Assembly: GCA_947304365.1 (NCBI GenBank)
Contig: CAMZAY010000089.1
Span: 1-5,492 of the forward strand
Source: an uncultured Clostridia bacterium
GTDB lineage: Bacteria > Bacillota > Clostridia > Christensenellales > CAG-138
Reading direction: 5' to 3'
Length of the DNA: 5,492 nt
A program made the position numbers and the translations under genes. Shown piece by piece: positions 1 through 5,492 of the stretch; position 1 is the first letter of the stretch; every line of letters begins with the position of its first letter. A model generated the notes under the pieces. That model was not told the origin of the DNA, searched no databases, and worked only from the letters and a program-made list of their open reading frames with translations.

Positions 1-87
1 CGCGGCTCTTTTCTTTTTGGAAACATGAATGAAAATGCCGTGCTTGTCCGTTAACAGTATGTAAGCATGACTGACGGAGGTTAACAT
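1..87. other. Upstream region of the operon, no complete gene
   Basis: This short leader holds no convincing gene. One + strand frame is open from the window edge and stops with TAA at 52-54 (17 codons). It could be the tail of an upstream gene, but it is too short to judge. The T-rich run around 8-18, just after a GC-rich start, could be the end of a terminator whose stem lies outside the window. I could not find a well-spaced -35/-10 pair, so the operon promoter may lie further upstream. A near-direct repeat around GTTAACA (50-61 and 80-90) is described under findings. Confidence 0.4.
76..81 (+). promoter_or_regulatory. Ribosome binding site of the NlpC/P60 lipoprotein gene
   Basis: GGAGGT lies about seven bases before the ATG at 88. 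It is a near-perfect Shine-Dalgarno match. It fixes this ATG as the start, in agreement with the lysine-containing signal-peptide N-terminus that follows directly. Confidence 0.8.
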
Positions 88-867
88 ATGAAACATTGGA
101 TAAAGCAGACGATATGCCTGCTGGTTGCAAGCTTTGTGATTTTGTCTGCGGCTGGTTGTTCGAAAACATACGGTGATGCGCTCGCCGCAAATGCGGGAAC
201 TGCGGAACCAAGAACGGAGGCGACTGCGCAAGCGGCGGCAACACTCGCTCCGCAGATCACCGCGTCGCCGGTGCAGGTGACGGAAAGCCCCACTCCCGAT
301 CCGGGCGGCTACCGTCTTATCGGTGATGACGAGCTGCGCGAGGCCGTCGCACGAAACGAGTATTCCTCCGAGGAGCAGAAGGTGATGGTAGGATCGGCGC
401 TTTCGCTCGTCGACAGGGTGAGCTATTTCTGGGGCGGCAAGAGCTATGCCGCGGGCTTCGACCCCGATTGGGGCGAGCCGCGCGAGGTCACGAGCGAGGG
501 CGACAGCACCACGGGACAGACGCTCCCATACGGGCTCGACTGCTCGGGCTTCATATGCTGGTGCGGCGCGCAGCTCGGCAGGGGCGTCAACTGGACGCGG
601 GAAAACATAGGCGAAGGCACCTGGCACCAGTGGGAAAGCTCGGTCGAGGTCGACGCGGACGAGCTTCTCCCCGGTGATATAGCGTTTTTGAACGCATACC
701 CCGGGGCGGAGAGCAACCATATCGGCATAGTCGTCGGCTTTCTCGAGAACGGGGAGCCGATCATCGCCCACTGCTCGAGCACTGAAAACAACATCGTCGT
801 ATCGACGGCGGGAGGCGTCTTCAACTATTTCAGAAGGCTTGCTTTTCTCGCCGACAATGTGTCTTAA
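88..867 (+). CDS. Lipoprotein with NlpC/P60 (C40) cysteine peptidase domain
   Basis: This is a predicted lipid-anchored cell-wall hydrolase of 259 residues. Family members cleave peptide bonds in peptidoglycan stems, often D-Glu-diamino acid bonds; the exact bond cannot be read here. Residues 1-23 form a type II signal peptide (basic start, hydrophobic core, AAGC lipobox with lipidated Cys24). Residues 25-72 are an Ala/Thr/Pro-rich linker, suited to reaching into the wall. The catalytic domain runs from about 90 to the end. It has a YFWGG motif (113-117), the nucleophile Cys152 in DCSGF, a PGD turn (195-197), His211 in NHIGIVVG and His228 as likely third catalytic residue. All triad residues are present, so it should be active. 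About 33 residues separate WGG from DCSG, more than in compact NlpC/P60 domains. The start is set by GGAGGT seven bases upstream. The next gene begins 33 bases later. The signal peptide resembles those of the two downstream lipoproteins. Confidence 0.9.
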   Translation: MKHWIKQTICLLVASFVILSAAGCSKTYGDALAANAGTAEPRTEATAQAAATLAPQITASPVQVTESPTPDPGGYRLIGDDELREAVARNEYSSEEQKVMVGSALSLVDRVSYFWGGKSYAAGFDPDWGEPREVTSEGDSTTGQTLPYGLDCSGFICWCGAQLGRGVNWTRENIGEGTWHQWESSVEVDADELLPGDIAFLNAYPGAESNHIGIVVGFLENGEPIIAHCSSTENNIVVSTAGGVFNYFRRLAFLADNVS

Positions 868-889
868 CAATTACGAACAACGAAAAGCC

Positions 890-893
890 GAGG
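890..893 (+). promoter_or_regulatory. Weak ribosome binding site of the first paralogous lipoprotein gene
   Basis: GAGG ends seven bases before the ATG at 901. It is a shorter Shine-Dalgarno match than those of the other genes in the window, which may lower translation of this copy relative to its paralogue. The start is still supported, because the basic signal-peptide N-terminus begins right at this ATG and aligns with the paralogue. Confidence 0.55.
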
Positions 894-900
894 AAAAACA

Positions 901-2358
901 ATGAAAAGATTTATCAAAAAAGCCATTTGCCTGCTGCTCGTGGGGCTGACGCTCACGGCGGCGGGGTGTGTGCAGACGCCGGAGGACGACGCGATCACAG
1001 GCAAGACGAAGATCGACGGGGATCACGTCGGCGAGCTGATGTCGGAGGGCGACCCGACCATGCCGCAAAAGCAGGAGCTCGGACAGCCGGAGCACCTGAA
1101 GGAAAGCTATAAAACCGTGCTCGGCGTGCAGGGCGACGAGCGGAGGCAGGCGCTTGAATACACCGTCGAGATCGACGCGGACGTGCGCGTGCCGGAAAGC
1201 GGGGTGTATCCCGTTTACGCGGTGGAAAAGCCGCGCCTCATGGACGAGGGGCTTTTTGAGCGTCTTATAAGCGTCCTCTTTTCCGACTGCGATTATATAA
1301 CCGTCGCCCCGAACGGCTCGGAGTACGCGCCGGGCTGCTTCACCACGGAGAGCCGGTATATGACGGGAACGGGAACGGACGCCGACACGGGCGAGAGTTT
1401 TTCGAAAACGCTCGAGCTCGTTCAGGGAAAAGGGATCGTGGACGACATGGAGCATGACTATGAGGAGTTCCTCGTTTACTGCAACAATGACGGCGAAGAT
1501 TTTACCTATATGTACCATTCGTCGGACATCCAGCAGATCGGCCTTCCCGACTATATCTTCTCCTATTATGAAGAGCAGGGTGGCTACGAGGTCGAGGACT
1601 ATGCGAAAATCGAAGGCGAGTTCATGTGGAACGAGACGGACTATGAAACAGCCCTCGGGATCGTGAACGGTTTTCTTTCGGAAACGGGTCTTTCGGACGT
1701 GATGGAGCTTGCCTATTCGGGAAGGACGCGCTTCACCACCCGAAGGAGGCAGAGCGCCGACTTCTATGAAGCATGGGGCTTTGCCCTCGTGCCGAGGGTC
1801 GGCGACGCCCGAATGGCTCCCGTTGACGTGGACAACACCGTCGACGTCGCCCGATTGACATACAGGAGCACGGAGCATTCTATGGAATTTGACCGCCTTT
1901 ACATGCCGAACACACTGAGGATATACGTCTACAACGGCGAGATAGCATTGATAAAGTGGTCGAGCTGCGTTGCTGACGAGGTCTCCGAGACGATTTCTCA
2001 AAACGCTCCGCTTTTGCAGTTTTCGGATATCTATTCGGTATTCAAGGACAAGCTCGCTGTGCAGGGGTATTATCCGCCGCTTTCGGCAAAAGAAGCGCAG
2101 CCTCAAAGCGCGCGTATACTGATCGACCGCATCGAGCTCTGCTATTACCGTGTGAAGACGGGCGGCGGAACGTGCGAATACGCCATAGTGCCGGTATGGG
2201 TGTTCTGCGGGCGGACAGAATGGAGGTTCAGGGACCGGTCGGAAATACAGCTCATACTGTCGGAGGACGGGACTTGTTTGCAGGGCGACGCGGGCTATAC
2301 CTTCATGATAATAAACGCGATGGACGGCTCGATAATCGATCCGTCGCGGGGATATTAA
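901..2358 (+). CDS. Large lipoprotein of unknown function, paralogue 1
   Basis: This is a 485-residue predicted lipoprotein. Residues 1-22 are a type II signal peptide with AAGC lipobox and lipidated Cys23, so the mature protein should sit on the outer face of the cytoplasmic membrane. No enzymatic motif is visible. It is clearly homologous along its length to the next gene. Shared blocks are KTKIDG (35-40), IDADV (91-95), GCF (145-147), IGLP (213-216), SGRTRF (273-278), RMAPVD (304-309), IELCYYRVK (411-419), VPVWVF (430-435) and INAMDGSIID (471-480). Cys130, Cys146, Cys356 and Cys414 are kept in the paralogue and could form disulfides. The C-terminus (strand, VPVWVF strand, INA-DGS strand) recalls PepSY/YycI-like domains, and Firmicute lipoproteins filed under DUF6034 may be relatives. 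Both are from memory and unverified. No terminator separates it from its neighbours. A sensing or ligand-binding role beside the permeases is inference. Confidence 0.85.
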   Translation: MKRFIKKAICLLLVGLTLTAAGCVQTPEDDAITGKTKIDGDHVGELMSEGDPTMPQKQELGQPEHLKESYKTVLGVQGDERRQALEYTVEIDADVRVPESGVYPVYAVEKPRLMDEGLFERLISVLFSDCDYITVAPNGSEYAPGCFTTESRYMTGTGTDADTGESFSKTLELVQGKGIVDDMEHDYEEFLVYCNNDGEDFTYMYHSSDIQQIGLPDYIFSYYEEQGGYEVEDYAKIEGEFMWNETDYETALGIVNGFLSETGLSDVMELAYSGRTRFTTRRRQSADFYEAWGFALVPRVGDARMAPVDVDNTVDVARLTYRSTEHSMEFDRLYMPNTLRIYVYNGEIALIKWSSCVADEVSETISQNAPLLQFSDIYSVFKDKLAVQGYYPPLSAKEAQPQSARILIDRIELCYYRVKTGGGTCEYAIVPVWVFCGRTEWRFRDRSEIQLILSEDGTCLQGDAGYTFMIINAMDGSIIDPSRGY

Positions 2359-2367
2359 TAAGCCAAA

Positions 2368-2373
2368 AGGAGG
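2368..2373 (+). promoter_or_regulatory. Ribosome binding site of the second paralogous lipoprotein gene
   Basis: AGGAGG, preceded by AAA, lies seven bases before the ATG at 2381 in the 22-base gap after the first paralogue. It is a consensus site and stronger than that of the first copy. Confidence 0.8.
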
Positions 2374-2380
2374 AAACGAG

Positions 2381-3856
2381 ATGAAGCAAAGAATCAAAAA
2401 GGCCGTGTGCCTTTGCCTCGCGGGGCTGACATTAGTCCTTGCGGGCTGCGTTAGAACGCCGGAGGGATCGGCGGTCGCGGCAAAGACCAAGATCGACGGA
2501 TTTCATTTGGGCGAGGTTTTGAATGAGGACGGAACGCCGAAGGCTCAGGAGCTCGGCGAGCCTAAGCACATCACGGAGAGCTGGACGCAGGCCCTTGGCG
2601 GTTCTGTCGACGGCGGCGGAACGGAACAAAGGCTCGATTACACAATAAAGATCGACGCGGACGTGACCGTGCCGGAGGACGGGATATTCCCCGTTTACGG
2701 CGTCGCAAAGGCAAAATACATGGATGAGGACGTTTTCGACCGCTTTGTGAACGTGCTCTTTGAGGGCTGCGAGGGCAAATACTCCGCTCCGACCGGCTCC
2801 CAATACAAAAAAGGCTGCTTCGATTCCGACGAATGGGGGGTTGCATCTCCGTGCTATGACGGCGAAATAAACTACGAGCATTATCTTGAGGTTTATCAGG
2901 GGCAGGGAAGCATACTGACCGACGAAGATCACAGCATGATGGAGCATCTGGTATTCCGTATCAAAACGAGCCTCCACCCGGAGGAAGGCGAGGTGAGGAC
3001 GATAGGCATTTGTGATTGGGACGGCTATAACTCCTCCCGCGTTATTGGCCTGCCGCAGTATGTGTTCGATTATTACGAAGATGGACAAAACGCAGGCTCC
3101 GAGGAGGAGCCGGCCGCCTATGAGCTCATCCGCAATGAAACGAGCGATGAGGACGCGCTTAAGCTCGCAGAGGATTTTTTGGCAAAGGTGGGTCTTTCGG
3201 ACAGCATGACCCTCGGCTGGTCGGGAAGGACGAGGTTTCTGGGGAAGGATTACAACGAGGTATACGAGGCGATGGGCTTCGCTTTCGTTCCGAAGGTCGG
3301 TAACACCCGCATGGCACCCGTCGACGCGGACGACACCGTCGATACGGCAGATCTTAATTTGCGAAATTTTGAAAGCTCGATGTCCTTCGACGCGCTCTGG
3401 AAGCCGAACGTGCTTAAGCTATACGTTTCAAACGGCAGCATATTCCATATCTGCTGGGTGAGCTGCACGAACGACAACAACTCCGGCGTCATATCGCGCA
3501 ACGCTCCCCTGATGCCGTTCTCCGAGATCTACGAGGTGTTTAAGAATAAGCTCGACATCATGGGCAATTACCCCTTGATAAGCGTGAAGGCGGCGGTTCC
3601 GAAAGAAAGGACTGTCTGCGTCAACAATATCGAGCTATGTTATTACAGGGTCAAGGCGGGTACAGGTGCGGAGGATTACGCGCTCATCCCCGTATGGGTG
3701 TTCATGGGCGATATAGAATTGAAATACGACCCCGAGGACTATAACGATCTTATCCATGCCGAGGACGGCACGGTGATAAAGGGCGGCGCCGGTTACTGCA
3801 TCATGATGATAAACGCCATTGACGGAAGCGTTATAGACCTTTCAAGGGGCTATTAA
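2381..3856 (+). CDS. Large lipoprotein of unknown function, paralogue 2
   Basis: This 491-residue predicted lipoprotein is the tandem paralogue of the preceding gene. The signal peptide (1-22) ends in a canonical LAGC lipobox with lipidated Cys23. Collinear shared blocks are KTKIDG (35-40), IDADV (91-95), GCF (145-147), IGLP (222-225), SGRTRF (281-286), RMAPVD (310-315), IELCYYRVK (417-425), IPVWVF (436-441) and INAIDGSVID (477-486); both proteins end in SRGY. A hand alignment of the segment from SGRTRF to the third shared cysteine gives about 47 identities in 82-84 positions. Cys130, Cys146, Cys362 and Cys420 match the paralogue. The region between GCF and IGLP (about 150-220) is poorly conserved and may carry the difference in specificity. 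No catalytic motif is recognised. The permease gene follows after 10 bases, which suggests co-expression and perhaps a joint role at the membrane. The start is set by AGGAGG seven bases upstream. Confidence 0.85.
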   Translation: MKQRIKKAVCLCLAGLTLVLAGCVRTPEGSAVAAKTKIDGFHLGEVLNEDGTPKAQELGEPKHITESWTQALGGSVDGGGTEQRLDYTIKIDADVTVPEDGIFPVYGVAKAKYMDEDVFDRFVNVLFEGCEGKYSAPTGSQYKKGCFDSDEWGVASPCYDGEINYEHYLEVYQGQGSILTDEDHSMMEHLVFRIKTSLHPEEGEVRTIGICDWDGYNSSRVIGLPQYVFDYYEDGQNAGSEEEPAAYELIRNETSDEDALKLAEDFLAKVGLSDSMTLGWSGRTRFLGKDYNEVYEAMGFAFVPKVGNTRMAPVDADDTVDTADLNLRNFESSMSFDALWKPNVLKLYVSNGSIFHICWVSCTNDNNSGVISRNAPLMPFSEIYEVFKNKLDIMGNYPLISVKAAVPKERTVCVNNIELCYYRVKAGTGAEDYALIPVWVFMGDIELKYDPEDYNDLIHAEDGTVIKGGAGYCIMMINAIDGSVIDLSRGY

Positions 3857-3860
3857 GGGG
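3855..3860 (+). promoter_or_regulatory. Ribosome binding site of the first permease gene
   Basis: AAGGGG overlaps the stop codon of the upstream lipoprotein and ends six bases before the ATG at 3867. It is a moderate Shine-Dalgarno match, and its placement suggests translational coupling to the lipoprotein gene. Confidence 0.6.
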
Positions 3861-3866
3861 TGAAGC

Positions 3867-4652
3867 ATGAGATTTTTAAGAACTCTTTTGATCGAGCTCA
3901 AACGGGCGGTACTCTCCTATCGCTTCGCGGCGGCAGTTTTGATAATGCTCGCGGGGCTTATCGCGGGAGGCTTCGAGCACATATACGGTTTTATGAAGGG
4001 CCTTTCGAGCACCCCGCCGGACGCGCTCCGCGCCGGTATGGAGAGCATGTGCTTTTCATGGGCCGTCGGGTCGGACGCCGCGCATTTCGTGCTGCCGATA
4101 GCCGCCGCGCTGCCCTGCTCCGTGCTGTTCATAGACGATATGACCTCGGGCTTTATAAAGGGCTACGTTTCAAAGACCGGGAGAGCGGCCTATATCGCCG
4201 TGCGCGGCATAGTATCGCTCGTCGTTCCCGCGCTCGCGGTCGCGCTGGGGATGATGATTCTGTATGCGGCGCTGTATTTCATCTTATCCCCCTACTGTCC
4301 GCCCGGGGAAGGCGGCTCCTCGGTGCTGACCGGGCTCGTCGGTCAGCTTAAGATCGTCGCGCCTTACGCGGCGGGCGCCTCGCTCTGGTCGTCCGTCGGG
4401 CTCCTGCTCGCGGGCGCGACGGTCAACGGCTTTTCGGCGATCGCCTCGCCGTTCATAATATTCTACCTCATGGAGATAGCTTTCACGAGGTATTTTCCTA
4501 AAGCTTCGCAGTTCGCTCCTTCGATGCTTTTGAGCGGCGGGGAGCTTATTGAAAACCCGATGACGCTGTTAATTACAAGCCTTGCGCTGAGCGCGGCGCT
4601 GATCGGAGCCTTCTCGGCGGTATCTTATTCGAGGATAAGGAGGCAGATATGA
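3867..4652 (+). CDS. ABC-2-type transporter permease subunit (predicted)
   Basis: This is a 261-residue polytopic membrane protein. By eye it has six hydrophobic segments, at about residues 20-40, 68-89, 109-140, 163-183, 188-206 and 232-253. A short basic cytoplasmic N-terminus and a basic tail (RIRRQ) give an even-numbered topology with both ends inside. The loop after the second segment (DDMTSGFIKGY, 90-100, then SKTGR and Y109/R113) matches the pattern in ABC-2 permeases, where an acidic-Gly-Arg loop follows TM2 and contacts the ATPase. Such subunits export drugs, peptides, lipids or lantibiotics, but the substrate cannot be read here. It begins 10 bases after the second lipoprotein and overlaps the next permease gene by ATGA, so the two are probably translated together and form a heterodimer. 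A nucleotide-binding partner is not in the window. An ABC-2 assignment without an ATPase in view is likely but not proven. Confidence 0.75.
   Translation: MRFLRTLLIELKRAVLSYRFAAAVLIMLAGLIAGGFEHIYGFMKGLSSTPPDALRAGMESMCFSWAVGSDAAHFVLPIAAALPCSVLFIDDMTSGFIKGYVSKTGRAAYIAVRGIVSLVVPALAVALGMMILYAALYFILSPYCPPGEGGSSVLTGLVGQLKIVAPYAAGASLWSSVGLLLAGATVNGFSAIASPFIIFYLMEIAFTRYFPKASQFAPSMLLSGGELIENPMTLLITSLALSAALIGAFSAVSYSRIRRQI
4637..4643 (+). promoter_or_regulatory. Ribosome binding site of the second permease gene
   Basis: AAGGAGG lies inside the last codons of the first permease gene, five bases before the ATG at 4649. Together with the ATGA stop/start overlap it supports coupled translation of the two permeases and fixes the start of the second. 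Confidence 0.75.
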
Positions 4653-5492
4653 TAACGAGAGTTCTTTCCGCGACCGGCTATGATTTCAGAAGGTGGCGAG
4701 GCAACCTGCGCGTGGTATTCACCTTCCTGCTCATGATAGTCCTCTGCTTCTTCCTCTCCGGCAAGGTAACGCGCTTTTCGGAAATGAATTCGAGCGTATT
4801 GCAGATAGCCGAGCCCTTTATCTGGACGTTCGACGACGCTAACGCCATAATGCTTGCCTCAATGCTGCTCATATTGATGCTCGGTGATATGCCCTTTCTC
4901 GGCGCGGACACTCCGTACTTCCTCTCGCGCATGAGCCGCCGCGAATGGCTGACGGGGCAGGTCGTCTATATCGCCGCCTGCGCTTTGCTCTACTGCGCGG
5001 CGGTGCTGACAGTGACCTCGCTCCTCTGCATGAGGACGAGCTTTATTGGCAACAAATGGTCGCCGACCGCCGCCATGCTCGGCTTTACGAGCGCGGGCGA
5101 CGCGATAGCCGTGCCGGCCTTCGTCAGGACCATGGAGACTACGACGCCTTACAGGTGTATGTCCGTGATATTCTGCCTTATGACCTGCTACACGCTCGTG
5201 CTCGTCATGCTCATGCTGTTCATGAGCATACGCTTCGGCAAGACCGCCGCGGTGACCTCGGCCTTCGGGCTTTCGCTCTACGGGTATCTTATGAACCCGC
5301 AGCTCATCAAGACCGTTTTCAATATCCCCGAATCGCGGATGTATCGAGCCAATCTCATATTCGGCTGGCTTTCACCGTTGAATCACGCATCCTACCATAT
5401 GCACAACTTCGGGTACGATAAGCTGCCCGCGATATGGCAGTCGCTGCTTATAATGCTGGGGATATGTGCGCTTCTGTATTTGGGCTCGCTTA
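4649..5492 (+). CDS. Second ABC-2-type permease subunit (predicted), 3' end outside window
   Basis: This frame runs open from ATG at 4649 to the window edge and gives 281 residues without a stop. It is therefore a partial gene cut by the window, not a broken one. The protein begins with a short basic stretch (MITRVLSATGYDFRRWR) and then has hydrophobic segments at about residues 20-38, 65-84, 104-127, 170-194, 199-215 and 262-281, the last still running at the edge. The loop after the second segment (GADTPYFLSRMSRREWL, 85-101) has the same position and character as the coupling loop of the upstream permease. Residues 240-255 (WLSPLNHASYHMHNFG) form a distinctive polar stretch before the last segment. 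The overlap with the preceding gene (ATGA) and an internal Shine-Dalgarno site point to equal production and a heteromeric permease. The two permeases share topology but little obvious sequence. ABC-2 membership rests on topology, loop and context; an ATPase gene just downstream or upstream would settle it. Confidence 0.75.
   Translation, partial: MITRVLSATGYDFRRWRGNLRVVFTFLLMIVLCFFLSGKVTRFSEMNSSVLQIAEPFIWTFDDANAIMLASMLLILMLGDMPFLGADTPYFLSRMSRREWLTGQVVYIAACALLYCAAVLTVTSLLCMRTSFIGNKWSPTAAMLGFTSAGDAIAVPAFVRTMETTTPYRCMSVIFCLMTCYTLVLVMLMLFMSIRFGKTAAVTSAFGLSLYGYLMNPQLIKTVFNIPESRMYRANLIFGWLSPLNHASYHMHNFGYDKLPAIWQSLLIMLGICALLYLGSL

Noticed and set aside
1..24. Possible intrinsic terminator of an upstream gene
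   Set aside because: A T-rich run follows a GC-rich start, but the stem would lie outside the window and cannot be seen, so it is mentioned only as a possibility.
44..72. Possible sigma-A promoter with TTGTCC as -35
   Set aside because: At the normal 17-base spacing the -10 position reads ATGACT, a poor match. The better TATGTA at 58-63 has no -35 partner.
871..2490. A 539-codon open frame on the - strand across the first paralogous lipoprotein gene
   Set aside because: It is exactly antisense to a well-supported lipoprotein gene with signal peptide, ribosome binding site and a paralogue. The translation is rich in Arg, His, Val and Leu with no domain pattern, as expected for a shadow frame in GC-rich DNA. 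The second copy has only a shorter antisense frame.
2432..3088. A 218-codon open frame on the - strand inside the second paralogous lipoprotein gene
   Set aside because: It is antisense to a supported gene, has no recognisable domain, and its composition is that of a shadow frame.
3860..4351. A GTG-started 163-codon + strand frame over the first permease gene
   Set aside because: It is Arg-rich and lacks membrane segments. The overlapping frame from 3867 has six membrane segments and couples to the next gene.
4945..5421. A 158-codon + strand frame inside the second permease region
   Set aside because: Its Arg/His-rich translation is soluble-looking and featureless, while the overlapping frame from 4649 encodes a clear membrane protein with ribosome binding site and ATGA coupling.

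Overview
The window looks like a chromosomal segment of a low-to-medium-complexity Firmicute, probably a GC-rich gut-type Clostridia (Oscillospirales/Christensenellales-like). This is inferred from three things. The genes have strong Shine-Dalgarno sites close to their starts. The lipoprotein signal peptides are of Gram-positive type. The DNA is moderately GC-rich but still uses ATA and AGG codons freely. No marker gene fixes the taxonomy.

All five genes lie on the + strand and are closely packed, with no terminator hairpin seen between them, so they probably form one operon. (1) Positions 88-867 encode a lipoprotein with a C-terminal NlpC/P60 cysteine peptidase domain (Cys152, His211, His228). 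(2) Positions 901-2358 and 2381-3856 encode two large paralogous lipoproteins of 485 and 491 residues. They arose by tandem duplication, and I do not recognise an experimentally characterised family. (3) Positions 3867-4652 and 4649 to the window end encode two different polytopic membrane proteins that look like ABC-2-type permease subunits. They overlap by ATGA, and the second is cut by the window edge. No ATP-binding subunit is in the window; it would be expected just outside.

The first 87 bases hold no complete gene. They contain the ribosome binding site of the first gene, a near-direct repeat around GTTAACA, and either the tail of an upstream reading frame or plain intergenic DNA.

Working model (inference): two lipid-anchored extracytoplasmic proteins, with conserved cysteines and a C-terminal fold reminiscent of PepSY/YycI-like domains, act with a two-subunit membrane exporter. 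A lipid-anchored cell-wall hydrolase is made alongside them. Possible roles are envelope maintenance, antimicrobial-peptide sensing or export. The lipoprotein pair next to the permease pair is the least explained part of the window.
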